Positions 1 to 7,066 of a DNA stretch of 10,500 nucleotides are shown here, piece by piece. Below the pieces are notes generated by a model. The model did not search any database, was not told where the DNA came from, and was given only the letters and a program-made list of their open reading frames with translations. The stretch comes from Oscillospiraceae bacterium. GTDB lineage: Bacteria > Bacillota > Clostridia > Oscillospirales > Oscillospiraceae. Positions within the stretch are counted from its first letter, which is position 1, and each line of letters begins with the position of its first letter. The position numbers and the translations under genes were made by a program. Location of the stretch: the NCBI GenBank assembly GCA_016292445.1, contig JAEDIN010000042.1, positions 1 to 10,500 of the forward strand, read 5' to 3'.

Positions 1-2
1 TA

Positions 3-191
3 CGGCAGATAAAGGTCAACCGTACTGCAAAGGAATATATATCGGACAATGATTTCAAAAAGCTGACAGGCTCTCTTGACCGTTCGTATTATTCAGAGCA
101 CAGGGATTATGCAATGATAATGCTGATGATGGACAGCGGCATGAGGTTATTCTTTTTCTCATTTTTTCCCTCCTGTTTATTCTTGGAATAA
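3..191 (+). pseudogene. Truncated tyrosine recombinase (phage-type integrase) fragment
   Basis: The frame is open from the left window edge to a TAA at 189-191. The segment up to about 149 reads like the junction between the core-binding and catalytic domains of phage-type tyrosine recombinases: 'EYISDNDFKKL' (a helix seen just before the catalytic domain) and then 'HRDYAMIMLMMDSGMRL', which matches the box I pattern (D-T/S-G-x-R) holding the first catalytic arginine, at 144-146. The family continues with G-E and the rest of the catalytic domain. Here it becomes Phe-rich nonsense (LFFFSFFPSCLFLE) and stops. The remaining catalytic residues (Lys, His-x-x-Arg, His, Tyr) are therefore missing, and the product cannot be an active recombinase. 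The N-terminal part lies outside the window. Family assignment is by pattern recognition on about 48 residues. Confidence 0.72.
147..174 (-). pseudogene. Orphaned 5' end of a leftward gene (RBS plus about five codons)
   Basis: On the minus strand there is a near-perfect Shine-Dalgarno AGGAGGG (168-174), five A residues, then ATG at 162-160 followed by codons for R-K-R-I. A basic start of this kind is common at the beginning of secreted or membrane proteins. After about five codons the frame runs antisense into the integrase fragment and stops within about 35 codons. The ribosome-binding site therefore looks like the remaining head of a gene whose body was lost when it was joined to the recombinase fragment near 147-150. 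This is an inference from one strong RBS and the abrupt end of integrase homology at the same place. Chance occurrence is possible. Confidence 0.4.
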
Positions 192-241
192 AAAGTGTCT
201 CAAAAAAATGTTTCCGGAAGCGGTTTTGGGGACAACTTTTT
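190..241. terminator. Imperfect inverted repeat, possible bidirectional terminator
   Basis: The left arm AAAAAGTGTCTCAAAA (190-205) pairs with the right arm TTTTGGGGACAACTTTTT (224-241), with two single-base bulges and one U-G pair. The loop contains TTCCGGAA (212-219). GC-containing stems bounded by A tracts on one side and T tracts on the other look like a bidirectional intrinsic terminator. It sits between the recombination scar and the promoter of the next gene, where it would insulate that gene. A degenerate mobile-element end is an alternative reading. Confidence 0.35.
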
Positions 242-258
242 TCAAAAATTGCCGCGAA

Positions 259-287
259 TTGACTTTGGGCAGCGTTTGGTATATTCT
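259..287 (+). promoter_or_regulatory. Sigma-A-type promoter of the ATP-grasp/GT gene
   Basis: TTGACT (259-264), a 17-nt spacer and TATTCT (282-287) match the housekeeping -35/-10 pattern. An overlapping TATATT at 280-285 would give a 15-nt spacer. The predicted start near 294 gives a leader of about 30 nt before the ATG at 325. This also argues that the upstream in-frame ATG at 208 is not used. Confidence 0.6.
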
Positions 288-324
288 AACCGTATGCTAT
301 TCCGAAGGGAGCTGCCGACCGGAA

Positions 325-3300
325 ATGGAAGAAAAATACTATTCATACAGATATAATGCGTGGTTTGGCTCGATCGTTTCACAGGCAAAGATACTGTGCG
401 AACACAAGGGGCTGTTTCCGACTCTGTATTACGATTTTATGTACCGGGACGACAAGCGCACGGCGATTGCTCTTGAGGACTGCCCCGAGGGGTACGGCTC
501 CTGCATTGAGGATGCCGTGCGGCTTGTAAAGGCTCTCGGCAGGGCGAGGCTCATTCCTGCTTACCGGCCGACCGCGGAGGGCTATGCTTTGAACTTTTCC
601 GAGGGCAAATTCCTCGTAAACGGAGCAGAGTACAGTGAGACAGACTTCGTCGATTTTTTCAAAAAGCTTGGGCGCGAATATGTGCTTACGGAGTATTTTG
701 CACCCTGCGCTCAGGGCGTCAAAAATGTGCTCATACTCAGCCGTTCGGAGCCTGGCGGTATCGTCTGCGAGCCCTGCGGCGCGTTTGTTTCCTTTGACGG
801 CGGTTTTGAGCCGCTCGACCCTGCCGACTGCACAGAGCTGCTGTCGGCGGCAAAACGCATTGCCGGCTACCTTGCTTTTTTTGAATTTTTGCAGTTCAAA
901 TTCGTCCCCTGCGGCGATGGGTATAAGCTCATAGATGTTTCCACACGCCTAAGCTTGCCCGAGGGCTATGAAGCGGACGAAAGACTTGCACGGTTTATTG
1001 CCGATTGGGATAATGCGCACGAAAACCCCGAGCCCGAGCACACCGAAATCGAGCGCAGTGAGCGGGAGTTTAACGAAAAGTGGTCGAAGACAGCAGCAAC
1101 CGAGCACCGCAGCGGCATGAGACCCTACATGGCGAGTATGTGGGACGAGGAGCTTGCGGCCGACATGGCGGATAAGAGCGTTTCCGATACCGAAAGACAG
1201 TGGGCATATGAGCGCGGCTTCTTCGGCTACCGCGTAAAGGAGCTGGGGCTGAACGAGGAAAACTACACACGCTATATTCCCGATTACGATTATTTCTGGG
1301 TCAACAGGATAAACCCCGAGTACCAGCTGTGGATATCCGACAAGCTTGCAAGTCGCTTTGCGCTCGGCAGCTTCAAGAGCGTTCTGCCGGAGTATTACTA
1401 TGCCGTTGCGAAGATAAACGGCAAAAGTCGAATACTGCCGATGCCTGAGCTGCCCGCAGGCTATGAGCTGAGCTATGACTCGATCTTTGCGCTGCTCCGC
1501 GAAAAGGGACTTTTGGCGATAAAAAAGACCTACGGCTCACACGGTCAGGGCTTCAACAAGCTGGAATACCGTGACGGCAAATACATCCTCAACGGCGAGA
1601 GCATGAGCCCCGACAGCATAGTTTCGGAGCTGTTTTCCGCCGAGGGCGTGAACCTTGTCACGGAGTATGTAATAATGCACGAGTGGTTCAGAGCGTTCTA
1701 TCCCGAGGCGCTGAACACGGTACGTGTAAACTGCTTCCGACGCACGGAAAGCGAGCCGGAGATAGGCGCGTGCTTTATGAAGCTCGGCCATTCCAAAGGC
1801 GGCTTTACCGACAATATAAACACCGCTGAGGGCGGTATAATCATAAGCCTTGATAAGACCGACGGCAGGATTATCGAGCCGGAGTTCAAAAGCGGCGATC
1901 ACTACACCGCCTGCCCTGTGCACCCGGACACGGGAACGGTCATCGAGGGCAATGTGCCGCACTGGGACATGATACTTGACGGTGTCAAGGCGGTGTGCAG
2001 GAGCTTGCCGCAGCTTCAGTATTTCGGCTTCGATGTCGCGGTCACACCGACGGGCTACAAGATCATCGAGGTAAATGTGTTCCCCGATTACACCAAGTAT
2101 CTGTTCATGGACGGGAAAACGCAGGAATTTCTCGCTGAAAAGGTTCGGCAGAAGTTCCGGCATTACCGCATCGACCTGCCCGAGCGCTATCGCAGCGCGC
2201 AAGACGGCGAGCAATCGCAGCATAGGTTCAAGTTCAGTATCGTCATTCCGAACGAATCCGCCGCCGAGGGCTTCATAGGTCAAACCATGGGCTTCAAGGA
2301 AAATGTTCAGCTTATCCTGACAGGCGGCAATGCTGCGGAGCTCTGCGCGCTTTATCCGAATAACATCGTCACCGCGCAGGACAATAACGCCGCGCTCAGT
2401 GTCGCCGAGGGCAAATACATTGCCTTTACCGACACCGGTGATGTCTGGCCGTCAGATGCGCTTATACGGGTCTGGGATTTCTTCGAGGCCAATGGCGACA
2501 AAACGGATGTCGTTGCCTGCCGCCAGAAATGGACAGGCGACAGAACCGGCTGGATAAAGCTCGACTACAAGTTTTCAAAAGGCAGCGGAGTGCTCGACAT
2601 TGCACAATGCCCCGACTGCATTCAGACGAGCCTGTGCTCGGTGTTCATGAGGACGGATGCTGCCAAAAAGCAGAGCTTCAACGCATCATTGCCGGTACTC
2701 GGCGGCAGCCTGTTTATAAATGAGCTCATCCTGCAAAAGGGCACACTCGGTCTGCTGCGCGAGGTATCCTGCACAAGACACTTTGCAAATGCTCCCGAGC
2801 ACGAGGCCGATGACACAAAGCTTATCGAGGCATACTGCGAGCACCTGTTCGGCCTGTCCGAGCGGCTCCGCGGCAAGGTTTTGCCATACATACAATATCT
2901 CGTCATGGACGAGCTTCGGGTGCTTGCAGTGTCGGACAAGGCACAGCTTTGCGACACGCTCATCGCCATGCTGCACCGCGTTGAGCCCTCCGTCATTGCA
3001 ACGCTCAAAAACTGCTCCCTCGGCACAAAGGGCGCGCTTCTTAGAATGCGTGACGGGAAACGCTTTGCCGAGAGTCTGCGCATAGACGGCGAGGAGGTTT
3101 TCGCCGACTCTTACAGCATCGGAAAGCTCAATGCCGCCTCCGCGCTGACCCTTCTCTCGGCAGATACCGGCAGCCGGTACATCATCAAGGGCAGGGTGCT
3201 TTTGCCGGGCTTTATGATCCGACCGGAGATATATCTTGCCGACGCCGAAAGCGGCAGGCAGCTTGCTTGCGTTGAGCTTACGGCGATACCCGAGGACAAA

Positions 3301-3531
3301 TACCGCTGCCTTGACGGCGGATACAGCTACATTTCTTATGAGTTTGCGCTTGCCGTCAGGGAAAGCCGTCTGAGCAGGCAAAATCGCTTCATGCTGAAAA
3401 CGGATACCAAACCCGTGAAGCTGAGCGTAAATCTCTTAAAGAACAGCAGCCTTGTCGGTATGCGCCGTGACGGAGAGCTGTGTGTAAAGAAACGCAGTAT
3501 GGCGGATAAACTCAAGGCGAAATTCAAATAA
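325..3531 (+). CDS. Tandem ATP-grasp / GT2-like surface polysaccharide biosynthesis protein (1068 aa)
   Basis: Residues about 300-600 resemble the sugar-transfer-associated ATP-grasp family, predicted to act in cell-surface polysaccharide synthesis. They show a Lys plus Gly-rich loop (IKKTYGSHGQGF, 399-410), a TEY strand with E447, 'EWFRAFYP..LNTVRV', and the metal-ligand pair E582/N584 in 'EVN'. Residues about 53-206 repeat the same fold with the catalytic features lost (see findings). Residues about 635-760 resemble a GT2 glycosyltransferase core (FSIVIP; 'AEGKYIAFTDTGDVW' around 703-706) with the DxD motif altered. Residues about 925-1050 form a beta-rich tail like those on teichoic-acid-type transferases. 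No signal peptide or membrane segment is evident, so it is probably cytoplasmic. The frame is open back to an ATG at 208, but the promoter at 259-287 favours the ATG at 325. Its RBS (AAGGGAG, about 13 nt upstream) is weak. The exact reaction is unknown. Confidence 0.8.
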   Translation: MEEKYYSYRYNAWFGSIVSQAKILCEHKGLFPTLYYDFMYRDDKRTAIALEDCPEGYGSCIEDAVRLVKALGRARLIPAYRPTAEGYALNFSEGKFLVNGAEYSETDFVDFFKKLGREYVLTEYFAPCAQGVKNVLILSRSEPGGIVCEPCGAFVSFDGGFEPLDPADCTELLSAAKRIAGYLAFFEFLQFKFVPCGDGYKLIDVSTRLSLPEGYEADERLARFIADWDNAHENPEPEHTEIERSEREFNEKWSKTAATEHRSGMRPYMASMWDEELAADMADKSVSDTERQWAYERGFFGYRVKELGLNEENYTRYIPDYDYFWVNRINPEYQLWISDKLASRFALGSFKSVLPEYYYAVAKINGKSRILPMPELPAGYELSYDSIFALLREKGLLAIKKTYGSHGQGFNKLEYRDGKYILNGESMSPDSIVSELFSAEGVNLVTEYVIMHEWFRAFYPEALNTVRVNCFRRTESEPEIGACFMKLGHSKGGFTDNINTAEGGIIISLDKTDGRIIEPEFKSGDHYTACPVHPDTGTVIEGNVPHWDMILDGVKAVCRSLPQLQYFGFDVAVTPTGYKIIEVNVFPDYTKYLFMDGKTQEFLAEKVRQKFRHYRIDLPERYRSAQDGEQSQHRFKFSIVIPNESAAEGFIGQTMGFKENVQLILTGGNAAELCALYPNNIVTAQDNNAALSVAEGKYIAFTDTGDVWPSDALIRVWDFFEANGDKTDVVACRQKWTGDRTGWIKLDYKFSKGSGVLDIAQCPDCIQTSLCSVFMRTDAAKKQSFNASLPVLGGSLFINELILQKGTLGLLREVSCTRHFANAPEHEADDTKLIEAYCEHLFGLSERLRGKVLPYIQYLVMDELRVLAVSDKAQLCDTLIAMLHRVEPSVIATLKNCSLGTKGALLRMRDGKRFAESLRIDGEEVFADSYSIGKLNAASALTLLSADTGSRYIIKGRVLLPGFMIRPEIYLADAESGRQLACVELTAIPEDKYRCLDGGYSYISYEFALAVRESRLSRQNRFMLKTDTKPVKLSVNLLKNSSLVGMRRDGELCVKKRSMADKLKAKFK

Positions 3532-3537
3532 GCATTC

Positions 3538-3566
3538 GCCCCCGTGTTTTTTACGAACACGGGGGC
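3538..3566. terminator. Hairpin between convergent units
   Basis: The arms GCCCCCGTGTT (3538-3548) and AACACGGGGGC (3556-3566) form a perfect 11-bp, GC-rich stem with a 7-nt loop, starting 7 nt after the TAA of the ATP-grasp gene. The plus-strand tail (TTGAACAGTTTTTG) holds an interrupted T run, so it should end rightward transcription. It also lies about 90 nt beyond the end of the leftward SOS operon and may serve both directions, although the minus-strand side lacks a clear T run. Positions 3567-3654 hold nothing else I can recognise. Confidence 0.75.
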
Positions 3567-3654
3567 TTGAACAGTTTTTGCCTCGAAATATTGTCTAACC
3601 TTTTGGGGTCACATCACGCACTGCTGTTATTGTCGTTTTCTTCAGATAGACGGT

Positions 3655-4161
3655 TTATGCCTCGGCGATGAATTCGGCGATGCCGCTCAAATCGTCCTCG
3701 GTGACGAGGTCGCCGCCGTTTAGCATAAGCTCCAGCATCTCATCGGCCTCGGGGTTTTTGCCCTTGTCGTTCTCGGCACCTTTTTTCGCCGCCTTCTGCA
3801 CAACACCCATCATCATCTTATACATACCGCTGAGCTTCCCGACCTCAAGACCGCCGCGCAGAGCGAACACCGGCAGAGCCTCGGGGAAGGAATTTGCCTT
3901 GCGGATATATTCGATCTGACCGTCGCTTGCCGACATACCGACGCCGCAAACGGCCTTGACATCAAAGCTCTTTGCCGCCTTCTTAAAGCCTTTGACATTG
4001 CCGCCCATCAGCCAGCCGAGATAGACGATCTGCGCGCCCTTTTCGAGCTTGCTTCCGGCCGCCTTGAGTTCAAAAACGGGCAGACCGGTTTTGCCTGCCA
4101 GCATTTCGGCGTAGCGTTTTGTGTGTCCTGCGTTTGAGGTATAAACTATTGCGCTTATCAT
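3655..4161 (-). CDS. Flavodoxin-like FMN-binding protein (168 aa)
   Basis: The N-terminus 'AIVYTSNAGHTKRYAE' is a beta strand followed by the phosphate-binding loop of flavodoxins (T8-S-N-A-G-H-T14 in place of the usual T/S-x-T/S-G-x-T). 'IVYLGWLMGGNVKGFKKA' fits the second flavin-loop region seen in flavodoxin-fold proteins of Firmicutes. The length of 168 residues matches a single flavodoxin domain, and there is no signal peptide. The gene is the last of the lexA operon. Its SD AGGAAGGG (4168-4175) overlaps the stop codon of the AlkD-like gene, 6 nt before the ATG, so translation is probably coupled. Family members carry electrons for various reductases; the partner here is unknown. Its presence in an SOS operon is unusual. 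FMN binding is inferred from the loop only. Confidence 0.8.
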   Translation of the reverse strand: MISAIVYTSNAGHTKRYAEMLAGKTGLPVFELKAAGSKLEKGAQIVYLGWLMGGNVKGFKKAAKSFDVKAVCGVGMSASDGQIEYIRKANSFPEALPVFALRGGLEVGKLSGMYKMMMGVVQKAAKKGAENDKGKNPEADEMLELMLNGGDLVTEDDLSGIAEFIAEA

Positions 4162-4173
4162 TGTGTTCCCTTC

Positions 4174-4848
4174 CTATCGCTTGAGCGTTTTGAGATATTC
4201 TTTCTGCTCATCGGTTATCCGATAGCTTTCTCTTGCTTTCTGAATGGTCTTGTTATGCACCCAAGGGCTTAGCCTGCCCTGCCCGATGTAGGGTACGGTC
4301 GCCTCCCACTGCTTTGCAAGCGCGGTTGCGTAATACCATGCCGCCATCATGTTGATGTAGTATTCCTCGCTCTCAACCGCTGCCGGAAGCTCGAGATACT
4401 CGGGCAGAAAATCCTCGTCGAGGAAATATGCCATGAGTATACCCATGCCGAAGCGGCAGGCGTAGACTTCTTCGGAGGCTATCCAGGCCTTGACCTTTTC
4501 GATAAGCCCGTCCTTGCGCTCTTTAAATACCGCCGGACGCAGAGTATCGCACACCGCCCAGTTGTCAACATAGGGCAGAAACTTTTCGAGCGCAGCGAGC
4601 ACCTCGTCATAGCCTTTCATGTTCGAGATAAAAATACCGTGCAGAATATTCTCATCATAATATTTGTGCGGCAGCGTGCGCAGAAACTCCTCCGCCTCGG
4701 CGGTGCCCCGCAGAGCCTTTTCGATTTTCCGCAGCTCCGGCACGCGAACTCCCAAAAATTTTTCCTTGGCTATGCCGGGAGTCAGCTTTGCCTGAAACGC
4801 GGCGTTTTTCGTATCACGCGCCGCAAGCAATCTATCCCTTACCGTCAT
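4174..4848 (-). CDS. AlkD-like DNA alkylation repair protein (HEAT-repeat glycosylase, 224 aa)
   Basis: The protein is all-helical, with hallmarks of the DNA alkylation repair enzyme family (AlkD type): 'GVRVPELRKI' (33-42), 'VDNWAVCD' (94-101), 'MMAAWYYATALAK' (167-179) and 'WVHNKTIQKARESYRI' near the C-terminus. The W97/D101 pair, R132 and W171 plausibly correspond to W109, D113, R148 and W187, which contact the lesion nucleotide in Bacillus cereus AlkD. This mapping was done by eye. AlkD removes bulky or cationic N3- and N7-alkylpurines without flipping the base. The length is normal for the family. The SD is made from the YolD stop codon plus the following bases (AGGGAAG, about 4856-4862), 12 nt after the YolD gene, indicating co-transcription from the lexA promoter. 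Alkylation damage would thus be repaired as part of the SOS response here. Confidence 0.85.
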   Translation of the reverse strand: MTVRDRLLAARDTKNAAFQAKLTPGIAKEKFLGVRVPELRKIEKALRGTAEAEEFLRTLPHKYYDENILHGIFISNMKGYDEVLAALEKFLPYVDNWAVCDTLRPAVFKERKDGLIEKVKAWIASEEVYACRFGMGILMAYFLDEDFLPEYLELPAAVESEEYYINMMAAWYYATALAKQWEATVPYIGQGRLSPWVHNKTIQKARESYRITDEQKEYLKTLKR

Positions 4849-4860
4849 TGTAGCACTTCC

Positions 4861-5181
4861 CTACATATCAATTATCTCAATTTTGTAAATATTCTCGAAA
4901 ATCACCTTTTCACCGTCGAGCCTGAGGTACTTAAACGGCAGGCTGAGCTCCGTTACACGACCCTCGCCGACAACATCGTGAAAGGCACGGTAATATTCAA
5001 GGCGCACCCTCATGCCACGCGTAAGTGCGGAGAGCACGCGCGAATTTTGCTCGATCGCCTCGTCTGAAATGTCGTGCTTTTCCACGCGCAGGTGACGCTC
5101 CTCGCGGTCACGCAAGGCCTCGCTGAGACCCTTCATCGCGTCAAACGCCATAAACTGTTTAGCTCTTTCCTGTCTCGTCAT
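4861..5181 (-). CDS. YolD-like protein, putative partner of the Y-family polymerase (106 aa)
   Basis: The start 'MTRQERAKQFMAFDAMKGL', followed by charged helices and a small beta domain (VRLEYYRAFHD..EGRVTELSLPFKYLRL), is typical of YolD-like proteins of Firmicutes, which are normally about 100-120 residues. Family members sit beside Y-family polymerases (for example yolD-uvrX of the SPbeta prophage). They have been predicted to do for those polymerases what UmuD does for polymerase V, but this is not proven biochemically. The reading frame overlaps the end of the polymerase gene by 23 nt, which strongly suggests translational coupling. A full AGGAGGT (5195-5201) lies inside the polymerase coding sequence, 13 nt before the ATG. 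That spacing is rather long, but no better in-frame start lies between. No enzyme active site is visible. Confidence 0.88.
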   Translation of the reverse strand: MTRQERAKQFMAFDAMKGLSEALRDREERHLRVEKHDISDEAIEQNSRVLSALTRGMRVRLEYYRAFHDVVGEGRVTELSLPFKYLRLDGEKVIFENIYKIEIIDM

Positions 5182-6442
5182 AGCCTGCTCTGTGACCTCC
5201 TATCATTCCGTTGCGCTCACGCTGTGTAGCCCCGGGCAGAAAATTCGTGCCGCGCAGCACTGCGTTTTTGCCGTATTTATCGGTGATTGCGAGCACCGCC
5301 TTTTCTCTTGCTTTTTCACTCTCGACCGCCTCCCAATCCGTGAAAAAATCGTAGCCCTCGCAGCCCTCATCGCACACATCGCCGAAGCTTATCGACAGTT
5401 TTCGTATAGGAGTGTCACGGTCGGCAATGCGGTCAAACAGCTCCAGCGCGCGGGGGCTTATGAGCGAGTTGACCGCCGTTGCGCTCATGAGCCTGACCTG
5501 CGCGTGCGATGTCGGCAGCGTATCCCTGCTGTAACCGACGCCCAGCCAAAAGCTTTTGCAGATGACCTTGCGGTGCATCATATCCTGGCAGCCGTGCAGG
5601 ACCATCTCGCTGAGCACCGTCCTCGCTTCGTCAAAGCCGTAATCGCGCGGCAATATCTGCGAGAACGACACCGAGCGGCTTTTCGAGCGGTAGTTTTTTA
5701 TATCCTCCATCAGACAGCTTTCGCGCCCCCATGCGTGGTCGATGAGAAGCTCCGCGTCCTTGCCGAACGCCTTGTAGATAAGCTCCTGCGGACACTCGGC
5801 AAGACTGCGCATCGTGGTGATGCCGTAACGCTCGAGCCTGCGTGCCGTGCCGCCTGCTATCTGCCAGAAATCCGTTATCGGTCTGTGGTCCCAGAGCGTT
5901 TTTTTGAAAAGCTCCTCGTCAAGATAGCCCATGTGGGCCTTGGAGTGCTTTGCGGTGATGTCAAGGGCAATTTTCGCAAGAAAAAGATTCGTGCCGATAC
6001 CGGCGGTGGAGGGGATGTGCAAGGTCTCGGCAATCTCGTCCATCAGCTTCTTTGCAAGCGTCCTGCCGTCCGTGCGGTAGGCGCGCAGATAGTCGGTCGC
6101 GTCGATAAAAGCCTCGTCGATGGAGTAGACATGGATATCCTCCGGAGCAAAATATTTAAGATAAATTGCGTAAATGTCGGCAGCGTATTCGATGTAAAGC
6201 TGCATACGCGGCGGTGCGATCTCGTATTCGATCGTTTTCGGTATTTCGTAAATCCTGCATCGGTTGCGCACTCCCTGCGCCTTGAGCTTCGGCGATATCG
6301 CAAGGCATATCGTGCCGCTGCCACGGGTCAGATCCGCCACGACAAGGTTCGTTTCAAAGGGGTTTAAGCCCCTCTCGGCGCACTCGACGGAGGCATAAAA
6401 GCATTTCATATCGATGCAGAAATAGGTTCTTTGCTTCTGCAT
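5159..6442 (-). CDS. Y-family translesion DNA polymerase (DinB/UmuC/UvrX-like, 427 aa)
   Basis: The palm catalytic motifs are intact: 'FCIDMKCFYASVE' with metal-binding D11 and steric-gate position Y16, and 'YSIDEAFID' with D109/E110. 'GIGTNLFLAKIAL' marks the following palm segment, and 'FWQIAGGTARRLERYGITTMRSLAECP' is the helix-hairpin-helix thumb region. A little-finger domain fills about 240-370, and the last 50 or so residues are a polar tail. The length and the adjoining YolD gene place it nearer the UmuC/UvrX type of Gram-positive bacteria than classical DinB. I see no obvious canonical beta-clamp peptide at the extreme C-terminus. The role is error-prone bypass of damaged template bases. 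SD GAGGTG overlaps the lexA stop region, and the ATG is 9 nt after lexA. Regulation by the lexA promoter and operator is therefore likely. Confidence 0.93.
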   Translation of the reverse strand: MQKQRTYFCIDMKCFYASVECAERGLNPFETNLVVADLTRGSGTICLAISPKLKAQGVRNRCRIYEIPKTIEYEIAPPRMQLYIEYAADIYAIYLKYFAPEDIHVYSIDEAFIDATDYLRAYRTDGRTLAKKLMDEIAETLHIPSTAGIGTNLFLAKIALDITAKHSKAHMGYLDEELFKKTLWDHRPITDFWQIAGGTARRLERYGITTMRSLAECPQELIYKAFGKDAELLIDHAWGRESCLMEDIKNYRSKSRSVSFSQILPRDYGFDEARTVLSEMVLHGCQDMMHRKVICKSFWLGVGYSRDTLPTSHAQVRLMSATAVNSLISPRALELFDRIADRDTPIRKLSISFGDVCDEGCEGYDFFTDWEAVESEKAREKAVLAITDKYGKNAVLRGTNFLPGATQRERNGMIGGHRAGYDETGKS

Positions 6443-6451
6443 GGCGACACC

Positions 6452-7051
6452 TCAGTGCAGGTCCTTGAGCACCTTGACCGCCACGCCCTGTATGATGCAG
6501 CTATCGACGATAATATCATCATAGTTCGGATTTTCCGGGTGCAGATACACGCAGTCGGACTGCGGTCTGAAGCGCTTGAGCGTTGCTTCATCGTCAACGA
6601 GCGCAACTACTATCTGATTATACATCGCTGCCGCCTGCCTGCGCACAACGACAAGGTCGCCGTCGTCTATGCCGGCATTTATCATCGAGTCGCCCTTGGC
6701 ACGCAGAATAAAAAATTCGCCGTGACCGAAAAGAGCGGTAGGCAGCTTGACATATTCCTCGATATTCTCCTCGGCGAGCTTCGGAATACCGCAGGAGACC
6801 GCGCCCAAAACCGGTGCACGGAAATAGCCGGAAGCGTCGCTTTGCATCTGCCTTGTGGCAACGCTGCGGCAGCCGTCCATGAAAAGCATATCGCGCTGCT
6901 TCATGCAGTTGAGATACTTAGACACCGTGGACTTTGACAGCCCCACACCGGCGGCTATCTCCCTGACCGAGGGGGACACGCCGTTTGCGTCGGCATATTC
7001 ATTGATATAATCCTCAAGCAGCTTGAAGTTTTCCTCGTTCAGATAACGCAT
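6452..7051 (-). CDS. lexA: LexA repressor, autocleaving SOS regulator (199 aa)
   Basis: Residues 1-65 form the winged helix: 'NGVSPSVREIAAGVGLSKSTVSKYL' (23-47) contains the recognition helix. Residues 78-199 are the S24 self-cleavage domain, with Ser122 in 'AKGDSMINAGI', Lys159 in 'DEATLKRF' and the scissile region 'VLGAVSCGIP' (81-90). The cleaved bond should be Cys87-Gly88, where most LexA proteins have Ala-Gly. RecA filaments on single-stranded DNA stimulate cleavage in this family and derepress DNA-repair genes. The length is normal. SD AAAGGAG (7060-7066) lies 8 nt before the ATG. The first gene of a five-gene leftward operon, it is almost certainly autoregulated through the palindrome directly upstream. 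The recognition-helix residues (S39-K-S-T-V-S-K45) differ from the common LexA pattern, in keeping with a variant operator. Confidence 0.95.
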   Translation of the reverse strand: MRYLNEENFKLLEDYINEYADANGVSPSVREIAAGVGLSKSTVSKYLNCMKQRDMLFMDGCRSVATRQMQSDASGYFRAPVLGAVSCGIPKLAEENIEEYVKLPTALFGHGEFFILRAKGDSMINAGIDDGDLVVVRRQAAAMYNQIVVALVDDEATLKRFRPQSDCVYLHPENPNYDDIIVDSCIIQGVAVKVLKDLH

Positions 7052-7066
7052 TGCGGCAGCTCCTTT

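Noticed and set aside
208..324. N-terminal extension of the ATP-grasp/GT protein from the ATG at 208
   Set aside because: There is no SD before 208, the stretch contains the predicted promoter at 259-287, and the 39 added residues look non-homologous and Cys/Phe-rich. The ATG at 325 is preferred.
1537..2283. A 248-codon minus-strand frame within the ATP-grasp gene
   Set aside because: It lies opposite the best-conserved ATP-grasp segment. No RBS, promoter or family match was seen.
5192..6367. A 391-codon plus-strand frame opposite the Y-family polymerase
   Set aside because: It is a shadow of the polymerase gene, with no RBS and no recognisable domain. The opposite strand has the intact catalytic motifs.
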